NCBI GenBank assembly: GCA_963798075.1
Contig: CAWCRU010000032.1
Coordinates: forward strand, 1-64,000
Direction of reading: 5' to 3'
Source of the DNA: DATAOG01 sp963798075
GTDB lineage: Bacteria > Pseudomonadota > Alphaproteobacteria > Geminicoccales > Geminicoccaceae
DNA: 64,000 bases
The notes below the pieces were generated by a model. The model was given only the letters and a program-made list of their open reading frames with translations, had not been told where the DNA came from and searched no databases. A program made the position numbers and the translations under genes. Shown here in pieces: positions 16,776 to 24,592 of the stretch. Within the stretch, counting starts at the first letter, position 1. Every line of letters begins with the position of its first letter.

Positions 16776-17888
16776 ATGCGACTGGCACCTTTGATGGCCG
16801 GGGTCGCCCTGATCGCGCTGATGGCCCAGCCGGGCCTGGCGGAGAACCAGGACACGACCAAGCAGCAGCAGGCGATGCCGGCGACCGGGACGCAGCAGCT
16901 GGCGAAGGAGGACATGGACTTCGCCACGAAGGCGGCGGGGGCAGGCATGGCTGAGGTCAAGCTCGGCCAGCTCGCCCAGGACCAGGGCAAAAGCGATCCC
17001 GTCCAGCAGTTCGGCAAACGCATGGTCGACGACCACTCCAAGGCGAACGACCAGCTGAAGTCGATCGCCGAGCAGAAGAGCATCGATCTGCCCAAGGATC
17101 CGCCGGCCGAGGCGCAAAAGGCCTATGACGATCTGAAGCAGAAATCGGGGCAGGAGTTCGACGAGGCCTTCATGGACACGATGGTGGCCGACCACGAGAA
17201 GGCGGTCGACCTGTTCCAGCAGGAAGCCAAGGGCGGCAAGGATGCCGATCTCCAGAAATTCGCGGCGGCGACCCTGCCGACCCTGCAGGAGCATCTCGAC
17301 CTCGCCAAGAAGACCCAGGAGCAGGTGACGGCGGACGCGGCCGGCACGACCCAGGGTCAGGCGGCAACGGGCGCGGCGGCCGCAGGCGCGGCGGCAACGG
17401 GCGCGGCGGCGACGGCGCAGCCGATGCAGGACCAGCAGCAGGCCGCCGGCGCGACCGCCACGGATCAGGGCACCGCGGTGACGCAGCCGATGCCCGAGAC
17501 GTCGCAGGCCGCGACCGAGCCGCCGACCGCCCCGGCGGCTGGCCAGGATCAGGCGGCTGCCCCCGCGCCGGCGACGGACCAGCAGCAGGCGGCGGCCGAG
17601 CCGATGAGCGCGCCGGTGCTGGCCAAGGACGTGATCGGCTCGGACGTCGTCAACAACAAGGGCGATGAGGTCGGCGAGATCAAGGACCTCGTGATCGACG
17701 CCAATCAGGTCCAGTACGCGGTGGTCTCGGTCGGCGGCTTTCTCGGCATCGGCGACAAGGAGGTCGTGGTGCCGCTCGACCAGCTGAAGCTCGGCGAGGA
17801 TAAAAGCTATCTGATGACCGCCGAGACCGTCGACCAGCTGAAGCAGATGCCGGCCTACGACAAGGACCAGTACAAGCCGAAGGGCTAG
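16776..17888 (+). CDS. Exported DUF4142 + PRC-barrel fusion protein
   Basis: A 370-residue protein with a clear signal peptide (cleavage likely after QPGLA) and a GGAGGAG ribosome site. Residues ~45-175 are a DUF4142 domain, a ferritin-like helical bundle (FGKRMVDDHSKANDQL, ATLPTLQEHLDLAKK). Residues ~176-277 are an Ala/Gln/Thr-rich linker. Residues ~280-350 are a PRC-barrel (VIGSDVVNNKGDEVGEIKDL, VVVPLDQLKLGEDKSYL). DUF4142 proteins are usually periplasmic and often stress-linked; PRC barrels bind other proteins or mediate assembly. The two domains are normally separate proteins, so the fusion is unusual. Function unknown. Confidence 0.85.
   Translation: MRLAPLMAGVALIALMAQPGLAENQDTTKQQQAMPATGTQQLAKEDMDFATKAAGAGMAEVKLGQLAQDQGKSDPVQQFGKRMVDDHSKANDQLKSIAEQKSIDLPKDPPAEAQKAYDDLKQKSGQEFDEAFMDTMVADHEKAVDLFQQEAKGGKDADLQKFAAATLPTLQEHLDLAKKTQEQVTADAAGTTQGQAATGAAAAGAAATGAAATAQPMQDQQQAAGATATDQGTAVTQPMPETSQAATEPPTAPAAGQDQAAAPAPATDQQQAAAEPMSAPVLAKDVIGSDVVNNKGDEVGEIKDLVIDANQVQYAVVSVGGFLGIGDKEVVVPLDQLKLGEDKSYLMTAETVDQLKQMPAYDKDQYKPKG
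17361..17410 (+). repeat. 20-bp direct repeat coding for the Ala-rich linker
   Basis: The same 20 bases occur at 17361-17380 and 17391-17410, a 30-base period, inside the low-complexity linker of the DUF4142-PRC gene. They encode alternating Ala/Thr/Gly residues. Such a repeat can vary linker length by slippage. Confidence 0.8.
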
Positions 17889-17928
17889 CTCTGCCCGAAC
17901 CGTCGCACGGGGCGCGGGGGCCGCAGCA

Positions 17929-18831
17929 TCAGGGTCCCCGCGCGAGGGCGAGCGAGGCGAGGCTGCGGCGCGCCTCGCTCGCACTCGCGACCCGGCCGCC
18001 GCCGTTCTCGATGGCGCTGGCCGCCATCCGGACCCAGTCCTGATTGCGCCAGAGGGCTCCAAAGGGAGCATCTTCGAGGCCGACCCGGACGTGGCCGCCG
18101 CTTTCGACCGCCACCCCGATCAACGGCCGGATGTCGACGGCCAGGCCCGCGATCATCCAGGGCGCCGCCGGCGCCTCGTCCGCGAGCAACCGCAGATAGG
18201 CGGCGAGCGCGTAGGCGCGGGGCGGGAAGCCCCAGGCAAATCCGTCCGTGAACATGAGCCGGTAGATCGGCACCGGGGCATCCGGGACCTGGCGGTGCAA
18301 GGCGGCGCCGAGGCGCACGAGGCCCGGCTCGTAGATCGCGTAGCTGGGGTGGAAGCGATGGCTGGCCGCGAGCTCGAGGCCGTGCCGGATGTGGCTTTCG
18401 GGATTGAGGTAGACGAAGCCCTGGGCGCCCGCCGCGAGCCCGTCGTAGCGGGCGAAATTGACCGAGCCGGGATCGATCACGGCCCACTCCAGAAGGTCGC
18501 GCCTGGCCAGCTCCTCGACCGCCCGAAAGCGCAGTGCTGGCGTCATCGGCTCGGGCGCGTCCGGACTGCCCGCGATCGGCAGGGTCGGATAGACGATCAC
18601 GTCCTGCTGCTCGCGGATGCCCTCGATGATGCGCCGGTAGGTCTCGGCGTCGTCGCGCTGGCGGCCGCTCGCGGCATCATAGGCATGCACGTGCACGATC
18701 GCCGCGCCCTCCTTGGCGCAGGCGATGCCCTGGGCGACGATCTCCGCGACCGTGACCGGGATCTTGGGCTGGAGCTCCCGCCCCCAGGGCCCGTTCAGCG
18801 CGACTTCCAGCCAGACCGACCGCTCGCCCAT
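17929..18831 (-). CDS. 3-keto-5-aminohexanoate cleavage enzyme family (BKACE, DUF849) protein
   Basis: A 300-residue TIM-barrel protein. Family hallmarks are EVALNGPWGRELQPKIPVT at the N-terminus, the zinc-binding His47 and His49 in IVHVHAYD, and GGHVRVGLED near the end. BKACE enzymes condense a beta-keto acid with acetyl-CoA and release acetoacetate plus a new acyl-CoA. The substrate varies widely within the family and cannot be assigned here. ATG 18831 has GGGGAG eight bases upstream. It is convergent with the DUF4142-PRC gene and has no operon partner. Confidence 0.87.
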   Translation of the reverse strand: MGERSVWLEVALNGPWGRELQPKIPVTVAEIVAQGIACAKEGAAIVHVHAYDAASGRQRDDAETYRRIIEGIREQQDVIVYPTLPIAGSPDAPEPMTPALRFRAVEELARRDLLEWAVIDPGSVNFARYDGLAAGAQGFVYLNPESHIRHGLELAASHRFHPSYAIYEPGLVRLGAALHRQVPDAPVPIYRLMFTDGFAWGFPPRAYALAAYLRLLADEAPAAPWMIAGLAVDIRPLIGVAVESGGHVRVGLEDAPFGALWRNQDWVRMAASAIENGGGRVASASEARRSLASLALARGP

Positions 18832-19129
18832 CGGCGATGCTCCCCAAAACGGTCGACCGGCCAGGCGAAGGGGGGCCTGCCGGGCCGACGCCAGCAGCGG
18901 CTTCTATAGCGGCCGGGAGCGCGCGCACCCAGCCCGATCGCCCGGGCCGCCGCCGGGCGCAAAAAGAACACGCGGAGCCGGGGAAAAGCCGCCTCGCGTA
19001 GCCTCGAGCCGGCCGCGGTGCGGATGGTCTCGTCGCGATTGGCCACCCTGCGGCGGAACAAATCAGCACGGGCGTGTGTTCTAAGGGCGTGGACGTCGGG
19101 TCCAAACGAGCACCAAACGTTGACGGGCG

Positions 19130-20497
19130 ATGGCGACGACCTTTCCCAAATCGACGATGCCAAGCCGCGCGCTGGGCAGCTTCCTGCAGCAGGCGGCGCT
19201 GGGGCTGGCGATCGCATTCCTCGGGCTGATTGCCGGTAGCTACCTGGTCTTCGCGGACGCCGCCCCGGGGCGCCTGCTGACCGACGCCTACCGCGGCGGG
19301 CAAGCTCTGCTCGACAAGTGGACCAAGTGGAACGAGCCCTATCCGGGCGAGTTCTGGCAGCCGGCGCGCAGTCAGGCCCGCGGCGTCACGGTCTACGATC
19401 CCGATCGCGCCGGCCACGGCTTCAACCTCTACACCTCCGGCGAAGGCCAGCGGGCGGTCCTGCTGTCGATGACCGGTGAGGTCCTCCACGAATGGCATCT
19501 GCCATTCAGCGCCGTCTGGGACAAGTCGGCGGCGGTGGCGAAGCCGCAGCCGGATTCCCTGGTCTATTGGCGCAAGGCGCATCTCTACCCGAACGGCGAC
19601 CTGCTGGCCATTTACGAGGCTGCCGGCGACACCCCCTGGGGTTATGGCCTCGTCAAGATGGATAAGGATTCGCACGTCATCTGGAAGTATCTGCAGCGTG
19701 TCCATCACGATCTGGATGTCGGCCCCGACGGCAAGATCTATGTCCTGACCCATGAATTCCGCTCGACGGTCTTCCGCTTCTACCGCCATCTGGCGCCGCC
19801 GCGGATCGACGACTTCGTCGTGGTGCTGTCGCCGGAGGGCAAGGAGCTGCAAAAGGTGTCGGTGGTCGACGCCTTCATGGCCTCGCCCTTCGCGCCCATG
19901 ACCAACCTCGTCGCCTGGTACGCCAAGGGCGACTACTTCCACACCAACGACATCGACGTGCTCGATCCGGCGGCGGCGGCCGAGCTCGCGCCGGGCGCGC
20001 GCCAGCCGGTCCTCCTGTCGATGCGCGAGCTCGGCGCGATCGGCATCCTCGACCTCGCCGACCAGCGCTTCCGCTGGGCGACCCGGGGCTCCTGGGTAGG
20101 CCAGCACGACCCGGACCTCTTGCCCAACGGTCACATCCTCCTGTTCGACAACGTCGGCAACTACGGTCCCGGCGGGGCCTCGCGGGTGATCGAGTTCGAC
20201 CCGCGGACCCAGGAGATCGTCTGGCAGTACGCCGGCGACGCCGATCATCCGCTCTACAGCATCGTGCGCTCGGCCCAGGAGCGGCTGGCCAACGGCAACA
20301 CCTTGATCACCGAATCCGACGGCGGCCGGCTGCTCGAGGTGACGCCCGCGGGCGAGATCGTCTGGGAGTATTTCAATCCGGTGCGGGTGGGCGACGGCGG
20401 CGACAAGGTCGCCGTGGTCTCCTGGGGCCAGCGGATCGATCCGCAGAGCCTGGAGCCCGATTTCCGCGCCGCCCTTTCGAGCGGGCCGGCGGCATGA
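19130..20497 (+). CDS. Membrane-anchored arylsulfotransferase-like (ASST) beta-propeller protein, copy 1
   Basis: A 455-residue protein. One N-terminal helix (LGLAIAFLGLIAGSYLVF) anchors a periplasmic propeller domain of the arylsulfotransferase family. Repeated blade sequences are visible (LLSMTGEVLHEWHLP, NGDLLAIY, LEVTPAGEIVWEY). ASST-type histidine motifs appear as FHTNDID and QHDPDLLPNGHILLFDN. Classical ASSTs transfer sulfate between phenols without PAPS; many family members have no proven activity. The next gene is a paralogue overlapping by ATGA, and a PAPS-type sulfotransferase follows 2.5 kb downstream. The ribosome site is weak (GACGGG). An alternative start is ATG 19157. Confidence 0.8.
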   Translation: MATTFPKSTMPSRALGSFLQQAALGLAIAFLGLIAGSYLVFADAAPGRLLTDAYRGGQALLDKWTKWNEPYPGEFWQPARSQARGVTVYDPDRAGHGFNLYTSGEGQRAVLLSMTGEVLHEWHLPFSAVWDKSAAVAKPQPDSLVYWRKAHLYPNGDLLAIYEAAGDTPWGYGLVKMDKDSHVIWKYLQRVHHDLDVGPDGKIYVLTHEFRSTVFRFYRHLAPPRIDDFVVVLSPEGKELQKVSVVDAFMASPFAPMTNLVAWYAKGDYFHTNDIDVLDPAAAAELAPGARQPVLLSMRELGAIGILDLADQRFRWATRGSWVGQHDPDLLPNGHILLFDNVGNYGPGGASRVIEFDPRTQEIVWQYAGDADHPLYSIVRSAQERLANGNTLITESDGGRLLEVTPAGEIVWEYFNPVRVGDGGDKVAVVSWGQRIDPQSLEPDFRAALSSGPAA

Positions 20498-21921
20498 GGC
20501 AGGCGGCGTGGCAGGATGACATCGGATCGCGCGCGATGAGCGCGCCCGCGCCGGAGGCGGACCCGGAGCGGCCGGGGATCGCGGCCGCGGTCGGCCGGGC
20601 CGCGCCCTACGCGGTGCTGGTGCTGGCGGTCGCCTTCCTGTGCTTCGTCGCCGGCAGCTTCGTCACCTTCAAGGGCGTGTTTCCGGCCAAGCCGCTGACC
20701 GATGCCTTCCGCGGCGGCCAGGCCCTGCTCGACAAGGAGACCCAGTACAACGCGCCTTTCCCGCAGGAGCTGTGGCAGCCGGCGCGCACCGAGGCCAGGG
20801 GCGTGACCGTCTACGACCCCAAGCGGGCCGCCAACGGCCTTACCCTCTACAGCGCGGGCGACGGCCAGAAGGTACGGCTGATCTCGATGACCGGCGAGCT
20901 GCTGCACGAATGGTACCTGCCCTACAGCGAGATCTGGGACGACAGTGCCGCGGTCCGCAACCCGCAACCCGATTCCCAGATCTACGTCGAGAAGGCCCAT
21001 CTCCTGCCGAACGGCGATCTGGTCGCGATCTACGTCGCCGTCGGGGATTCGCCCTGGGGCTACGGCATGGTCAAGATGGACAAGGATTCCAAGGTTATAT
21101 GGAAATACCTTAAGCAGACCCATCATGACTTCGACATCGCCCCCGACGGCAAGATCTATGCGCTGACCCACGAGATCCGGACCGACGTCGTGGCCGGCCA
21201 GGAGCACCTGACGCCGCCGCGGATCGACGACTATGCGGTCGAGCTGTCGCCGGACGGCCAGGAGCTGAAGAAGGTCTGGCTGCTGGGCGCGCTGGCGAGC
21301 TCCCCCTACGCCACGTTCCTCAGCACGGTTCCCTGGTATATCGCCCAGGGCAAGGGCGACTATCTGCACACCAACTCGATCGACGTGATCGGCCCCAACG
21401 CCGCCCGCCGGCTGCCGGCTGCGGCTGCGGCCATCGCCCCTGGCAGCGGGGTGCTGCTGTCGTTCCGCGAGATCGGCACGCTGGCGCTGCTCGACCTCGA
21501 CCGGCAGCAGATCGTCTGGGCGCTGCGCGGGCCGTGGCTGCGCCAGCACGATGCCGAGGCCCTGCCCGACGGGCACATGCTGGTGTTCGACAACGAGGGC
21601 CAGGGCGGCGATGTCTCGCGCGTGCTCGAGCTCGATCCGCAGACCTCGCAGATCACCTGGACCTATGCGGGCGACCCGGAACATGCTTTCTTCAGCCGGG
21701 TGCGTTCGGCCGAGCAGCGCCTGGCCAACGGCAACACGTTGATCACCGAATCCGACGGCGGCCGGCTGCTCGAGGTGACGCCGGGCGGCGAGATCGTGTG
21801 GGAGTATCTGAACCCGGTGCGCGGCGGCGAGGCGGGCGAGCTGATCCCGATCCTCTCCTGGGGCCAGCGCATCGATCCGGCGGGGCTCGATCCGAGCTTC
21901 CGCGAGCTTGTTTCTCACTGA
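20494..21921 (+). CDS. Membrane-anchored arylsulfotransferase-like (ASST) beta-propeller protein, copy 2
   Basis: A 475-residue paralogue of the preceding protein with the same order: membrane helix (YAVLVLAVAFLCFVAGSF), RGGQALLDK, blades, YLHTNSID, QHDAEALPDGHMLVFDN, and an almost identical C-terminus (ANGNTLITESDGGRLLEVTP). The HTNSID and QHD motifs match ASST consensus more closely than in copy 1. ATG 20494 overlaps the stop of copy 1; ATG 20536 is an alternative. A 44-base stretch near the 3' end is identical between the copies, consistent with a tandem duplication or later conversion. The two proteins may form a heteromeric unit. Confidence 0.8.
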   Translation: MRQAAWQDDIGSRAMSAPAPEADPERPGIAAAVGRAAPYAVLVLAVAFLCFVAGSFVTFKGVFPAKPLTDAFRGGQALLDKETQYNAPFPQELWQPARTEARGVTVYDPKRAANGLTLYSAGDGQKVRLISMTGELLHEWYLPYSEIWDDSAAVRNPQPDSQIYVEKAHLLPNGDLVAIYVAVGDSPWGYGMVKMDKDSKVIWKYLKQTHHDFDIAPDGKIYALTHEIRTDVVAGQEHLTPPRIDDYAVELSPDGQELKKVWLLGALASSPYATFLSTVPWYIAQGKGDYLHTNSIDVIGPNAARRLPAAAAAIAPGSGVLLSFREIGTLALLDLDRQQIVWALRGPWLRQHDAEALPDGHMLVFDNEGQGGDVSRVLELDPQTSQITWTYAGDPEHAFFSRVRSAEQRLANGNTLITESDGGRLLEVTPGGEIVWEYLNPVRGGEAGELIPILSWGQRIDPAGLDPSFRELVSH

Positions 21922-21935
21922 GGGAGGACAAAGCA

Positions 21936-22178
21936 ATGCGAACCGTGGTGACGACAATCCTGGCGGCGGCATTGACGGTCGGCGTGACCTTGCCGGCGGC
22001 CGCCTACATCGGCCCGGGCGCCGGGCTCAGCCTGCTGGGCGCCTTTTGGGGTCTTTTGGTCGCGGTCATGGCGGCGCTCGGCTTCGTGATCCTGTGGCCG
22101 ATCCGGCGCCTGCTCAGGCGCGACCGGCCCAAGCAGCCGGCGCCGACGCAGGCCGAAGCGCCGGGCGGCGCGGACTGA
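21936..22178 (+). CDS. Small membrane protein between ASST-like and sulfotransferase genes
   Basis: An 80-residue protein starting at ATG 21936 with GGGAGGA upstream, 14 bases after the second ASST-like gene. It has a signal-like first helix (TTILAAALTVGVTLPAAAYI), a glycine-rich turn (GPGAGLSLLGAFW), a second helix (LLVAVMAALGFVILWPI), then a basic and proline-rich tail (RRLLRRDRPKQP). A similar IGPGAG-containing small protein occurs near other membrane-associated modification genes, but I cannot name a family. Its position suggests a role in assembling the neighbouring membrane proteins. Confidence 0.72.
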   Translation: MRTVVTTILAAALTVGVTLPAAAYIGPGAGLSLLGAFWGLLVAVMAALGFVILWPIRRLLRRDRPKQPAPTQAEAPGGAD

Positions 22179-22192
22179 GCGGACGCTCACCC

Positions 22193-22945
22193 ATGGGCCT
22201 CTTCGATCTGCCCGCACCGCTGCTCGCCTGGCTCGACGGCGGCTTCGGCCTGATCGCGCCGCCGACCCTGCGTCTGGTCCTCTGGGGCCTGATCGGCGGG
22301 GTCGGCTCGATGGCGCTCTACTGGCTGCTCTCGCCGCAGGACCAGATCGCCGGCGCCAAGACCGCGGCCGCCCGGGCCAAGCGCGCGCTCGACGCCTTCG
22401 ACGGCGAGTTCGCCGACGCCTGGCCGCTGATCCGCGACCTGCTCGGCCAGGCGCTCCGGCAGCTTCGCCTGGTGCTCTGGCCGGCGCTGGTCGCCTCGGC
22501 ACCGGCGATCTGCCTGCTCGCCTGGCTGAGCTCGACCTATGGCTACAGCTTCCCGGGCACCCCGGATGCGGTCGGCATCCGCACCTCGCCCGACCAGCTG
22601 CAGGCGGCGCTGGTGCCGCCCATGTGGTCGCCGCTCGCGGCGCCGGCGCCGGCCGGGACCACCCACCGCATCGTGGTCGCCGACGAGGCCGGCAACGTCG
22701 TCAGCACGATCCCCTGGGCGGCGCCGATCGCGACCATCGACAAGCGCCATTGGTGGAACTTCCTGATCGGCAATCCCGCGGGCTATCTGCCGGACGACGC
22801 CGGGGTCGAGCGGATCGATCTCGATCTGCGGCCGAACGAGTATCTGCCGTTCGGCCCCGAGTGGCTCAGAGCCTGGTACGGCGTGTTCTTCGCGGCGCTG
22901 GTGGCGAGCTCGCTCGCGCTCAAGCTCTGGGCGCGCATCGACTAG
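22193..22945 (+). CDS. Uncharacterised three-helix membrane protein with cytosolic helical hairpin
   Basis: A 250-residue protein of unknown family starting at ATG 22193. Layout: a first membrane helix (TLRLVLWGLIGGVGSMALYW), a charged, probably coiled segment (AKTAAARAKRALDAFDGEF), a second helix (LVLWPALVASAPAICLLAWL), a soluble ~110-residue domain (THRIVVADEAGNVVSTIPW), and a C-terminal helix (WYGVFFAALVASSLALKLWA). Helix, cytosolic coiled hairpin, helix, then a further helix is the general plan of EMC3/TMCO1/YidC (Oxa1-type) proteins. I cannot establish homology by eye. It lies 23 bases before the sulfotransferase gene. Confidence 0.7.
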   Translation: MGLFDLPAPLLAWLDGGFGLIAPPTLRLVLWGLIGGVGSMALYWLLSPQDQIAGAKTAAARAKRALDAFDGEFADAWPLIRDLLGQALRQLRLVLWPALVASAPAICLLAWLSSTYGYSFPGTPDAVGIRTSPDQLQAALVPPMWSPLAAPAPAGTTHRIVVADEAGNVVSTIPWAAPIATIDKRHWWNFLIGNPAGYLPDDAGVERIDLDLRPNEYLPFGPEWLRAWYGVFFAALVASSLALKLWARID

Positions 22946-22968
22946 CGGCCCGGCGCGGGAGTTCGGGC

Positions 22969-24117
22969 ATGCGCCAGCAGGCGGGGCCGGACGACGGCTT
23001 CAAGGTCACGCCCTGGATCGACCGGTTCGGCGGTTTCATCGCCCGCTACCCGGGCCTTTGGACCCGGATCGGCAACCTCGAGACCCGGCTGCTCGCGGAC
23101 GAGCTGAGCGAAGTCCGGATCCGTCAGCCGATCTACGTCGCGGGCCTCGCGCGCTCGGGCACGACGATCCTGCTCGAGCTGCTGGCGCGCCATCCGGACG
23201 TCGTCAGCCACCGCTACCGGGACTATCCGCCGGTCTTCACGCCGTATCTGTGGAACCGCTTCCTCGAGCGCACGCCGCAGCGCCGGGTCGAGCCCGCCGA
23301 GCGCAGCCATAAGGACGGCATCAAGGTCACCCCCGACAGCCCCGAGGCGCTGGAGGAGGTCCTCTGGATGGCGTTCTTCCCGGAGCTGCACGACCCCGCG
23401 CGCAGCGCCGTCCTCGACCGGGAGACGAGCCATCCCGCGTTCGCGACCTTCTACCGGGACCACATCCGCAAGCTGCTGCGGGTGCGCGGCGGCCGCCGCT
23501 ACCTCGCCAAGGGCAACTACAACGTCACCCGGCTCGGGTACCTGCAGGGTCTGTTCCCCGACGCGCGCTTCGTGATCCCGGTGCGCGAGCCGCGCTGGCA
23601 CATCGCCTCCCTGATCAAGCAGCACGCGCTCTTTTGCAAGGGCGGCGAGCAGAACCCGGCGTCGGTCCGGCATCTGCAGCGGGTCGGCCACTTCGAGTTC
23701 GGGCTCGACCGGCGCCCGGTCAACGCCGGCGACCCGGCTGCGATCCAGCTCATCCTCGCCTGCTGGCGGGAGGGTGCCGAGGTCGAGGGCTGGGCGCGCT
23801 ACTGGAGCCACATCTATGGCCACGTCGCGGGCCGGCTGGAGGCCGACCCGGAGCTCCGGCAGGCGGCGCTGATCGTGCGCTACGAGGACCTCTGCCAGGC
23901 GCCCCAGGCGACCCTCGAGGCGGTCCTCGACCACGTCCGGCTCACGGTCCCCGAGGAGGCGCTGGCCGAGCTCGCAGCCCTCCTCCACTTCCCGGGCTAC
24001 TACGAGCCGAAGTTCACGGCCGAGGAGCTCGCGACGATCGAGCGTCTGACCGCAGCCAGCGCGGCGCGCCTTGGCTACGGCGCGCCGGTTGCGGCCAGGG
24101 TCAGCGCTGGAGCTTGA
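22969..24117 (+). CDS. PAPS-dependent sulfotransferase family protein
   Basis: A 382-residue cytoplasmic protein. The 5'-phosphosulfate loop is GLARSGTT (residues 59-66) and the 3'-phosphate motif is in FVIPVREPRWHIASLIKQH. A C-terminal YEDLCQAPQATLEAVLDHV matches the sulfotransferase family fold. It should transfer sulfate from PAPS to a hydroxyl on a lipid, sugar or small molecule; the acceptor is not evident. It closes a five-gene run with the ASST-like pair and two membrane proteins, all on one strand with gaps under 25 bases. Its last 17 bases overlap the convergent NIPSNAP gene. Confidence 0.85.
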   Translation: MRQQAGPDDGFKVTPWIDRFGGFIARYPGLWTRIGNLETRLLADELSEVRIRQPIYVAGLARSGTTILLELLARHPDVVSHRYRDYPPVFTPYLWNRFLERTPQRRVEPAERSHKDGIKVTPDSPEALEEVLWMAFFPELHDPARSAVLDRETSHPAFATFYRDHIRKLLRVRGGRRYLAKGNYNVTRLGYLQGLFPDARFVIPVREPRWHIASLIKQHALFCKGGEQNPASVRHLQRVGHFEFGLDRRPVNAGDPAAIQLILACWREGAEVEGWARYWSHIYGHVAGRLEADPELRQAALIVRYEDLCQAPQATLEAVLDHVRLTVPEEALAELAALLHFPGYYEPKFTAEELATIERLTAASAARLGYGAPVAARVSAGA

Positions 24118-24424
24118 AGAACGGCGCGGGCGTCATGAGCTTGTTCTCCTGCTGGATCAGGTAGCCCGCCTCGCGGCTCGCCTTGACGTAGGCCTGCCAG
24201 TCGGGATCGGCGATCATCGCGGCGCGCTTCTTGGCGCGGTCGCCCGCGTCCTCGTAGACCCAGACGTGGACGTAGGTGTTGATCGGCCCGGTCTCGGTGA
24301 TCGCGTAGAAGACCGGCGGGCCGAGATGGCGCTCCTGCGCCGCCTTGCCCCGCTTCTCGTAGAGCTCGAGGTGGGCCGGCAGCGTGCCGGGCTTGACGGT
24401 GTAGGTCCGGTGGTCGAAGAGCAT
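24101..24424 (-). CDS. NIPSNAP family protein
   Basis: A 107-residue ferredoxin-like-fold protein. Family signatures: FDHRTYTVKPGTLPAHLELYE, INTYVHVWVYEDAGDRAKKR and DPDWQAYVKASREAGYLIQQE. ATG 24424 has a GGAGGAGA ribosome site. Bacterial NIPSNAP proteins often sit in catabolic operons; their chemistry is largely unknown. It is 168 bases downstream of the flavin monooxygenase gene on the same strand and may be co-transcribed with it. Confidence 0.85.
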   Translation of the reverse strand: MLFDHRTYTVKPGTLPAHLELYEKRGKAAQERHLGPPVFYAITETGPINTYVHVWVYEDAGDRAKKRAAMIADPDWQAYVKASREAGYLIQQENKLMTPAPFFKLQR

Positions 24425-24592
24425 GCCTGATCTCCTCCCATTGGGCTGGATGACGTCCGACGCGCCGCCGCCGGCCGCCGGGCTGATTTGTTCTGCGCGC
24501 GGCGGCATCCGTCAAGCCGGCTCGCCTCCACGTCGCGGACGGCGATCGGGGGCTGGATGCGCATCGGCCGCCTGCTTCCGGTCCTGGCGATC

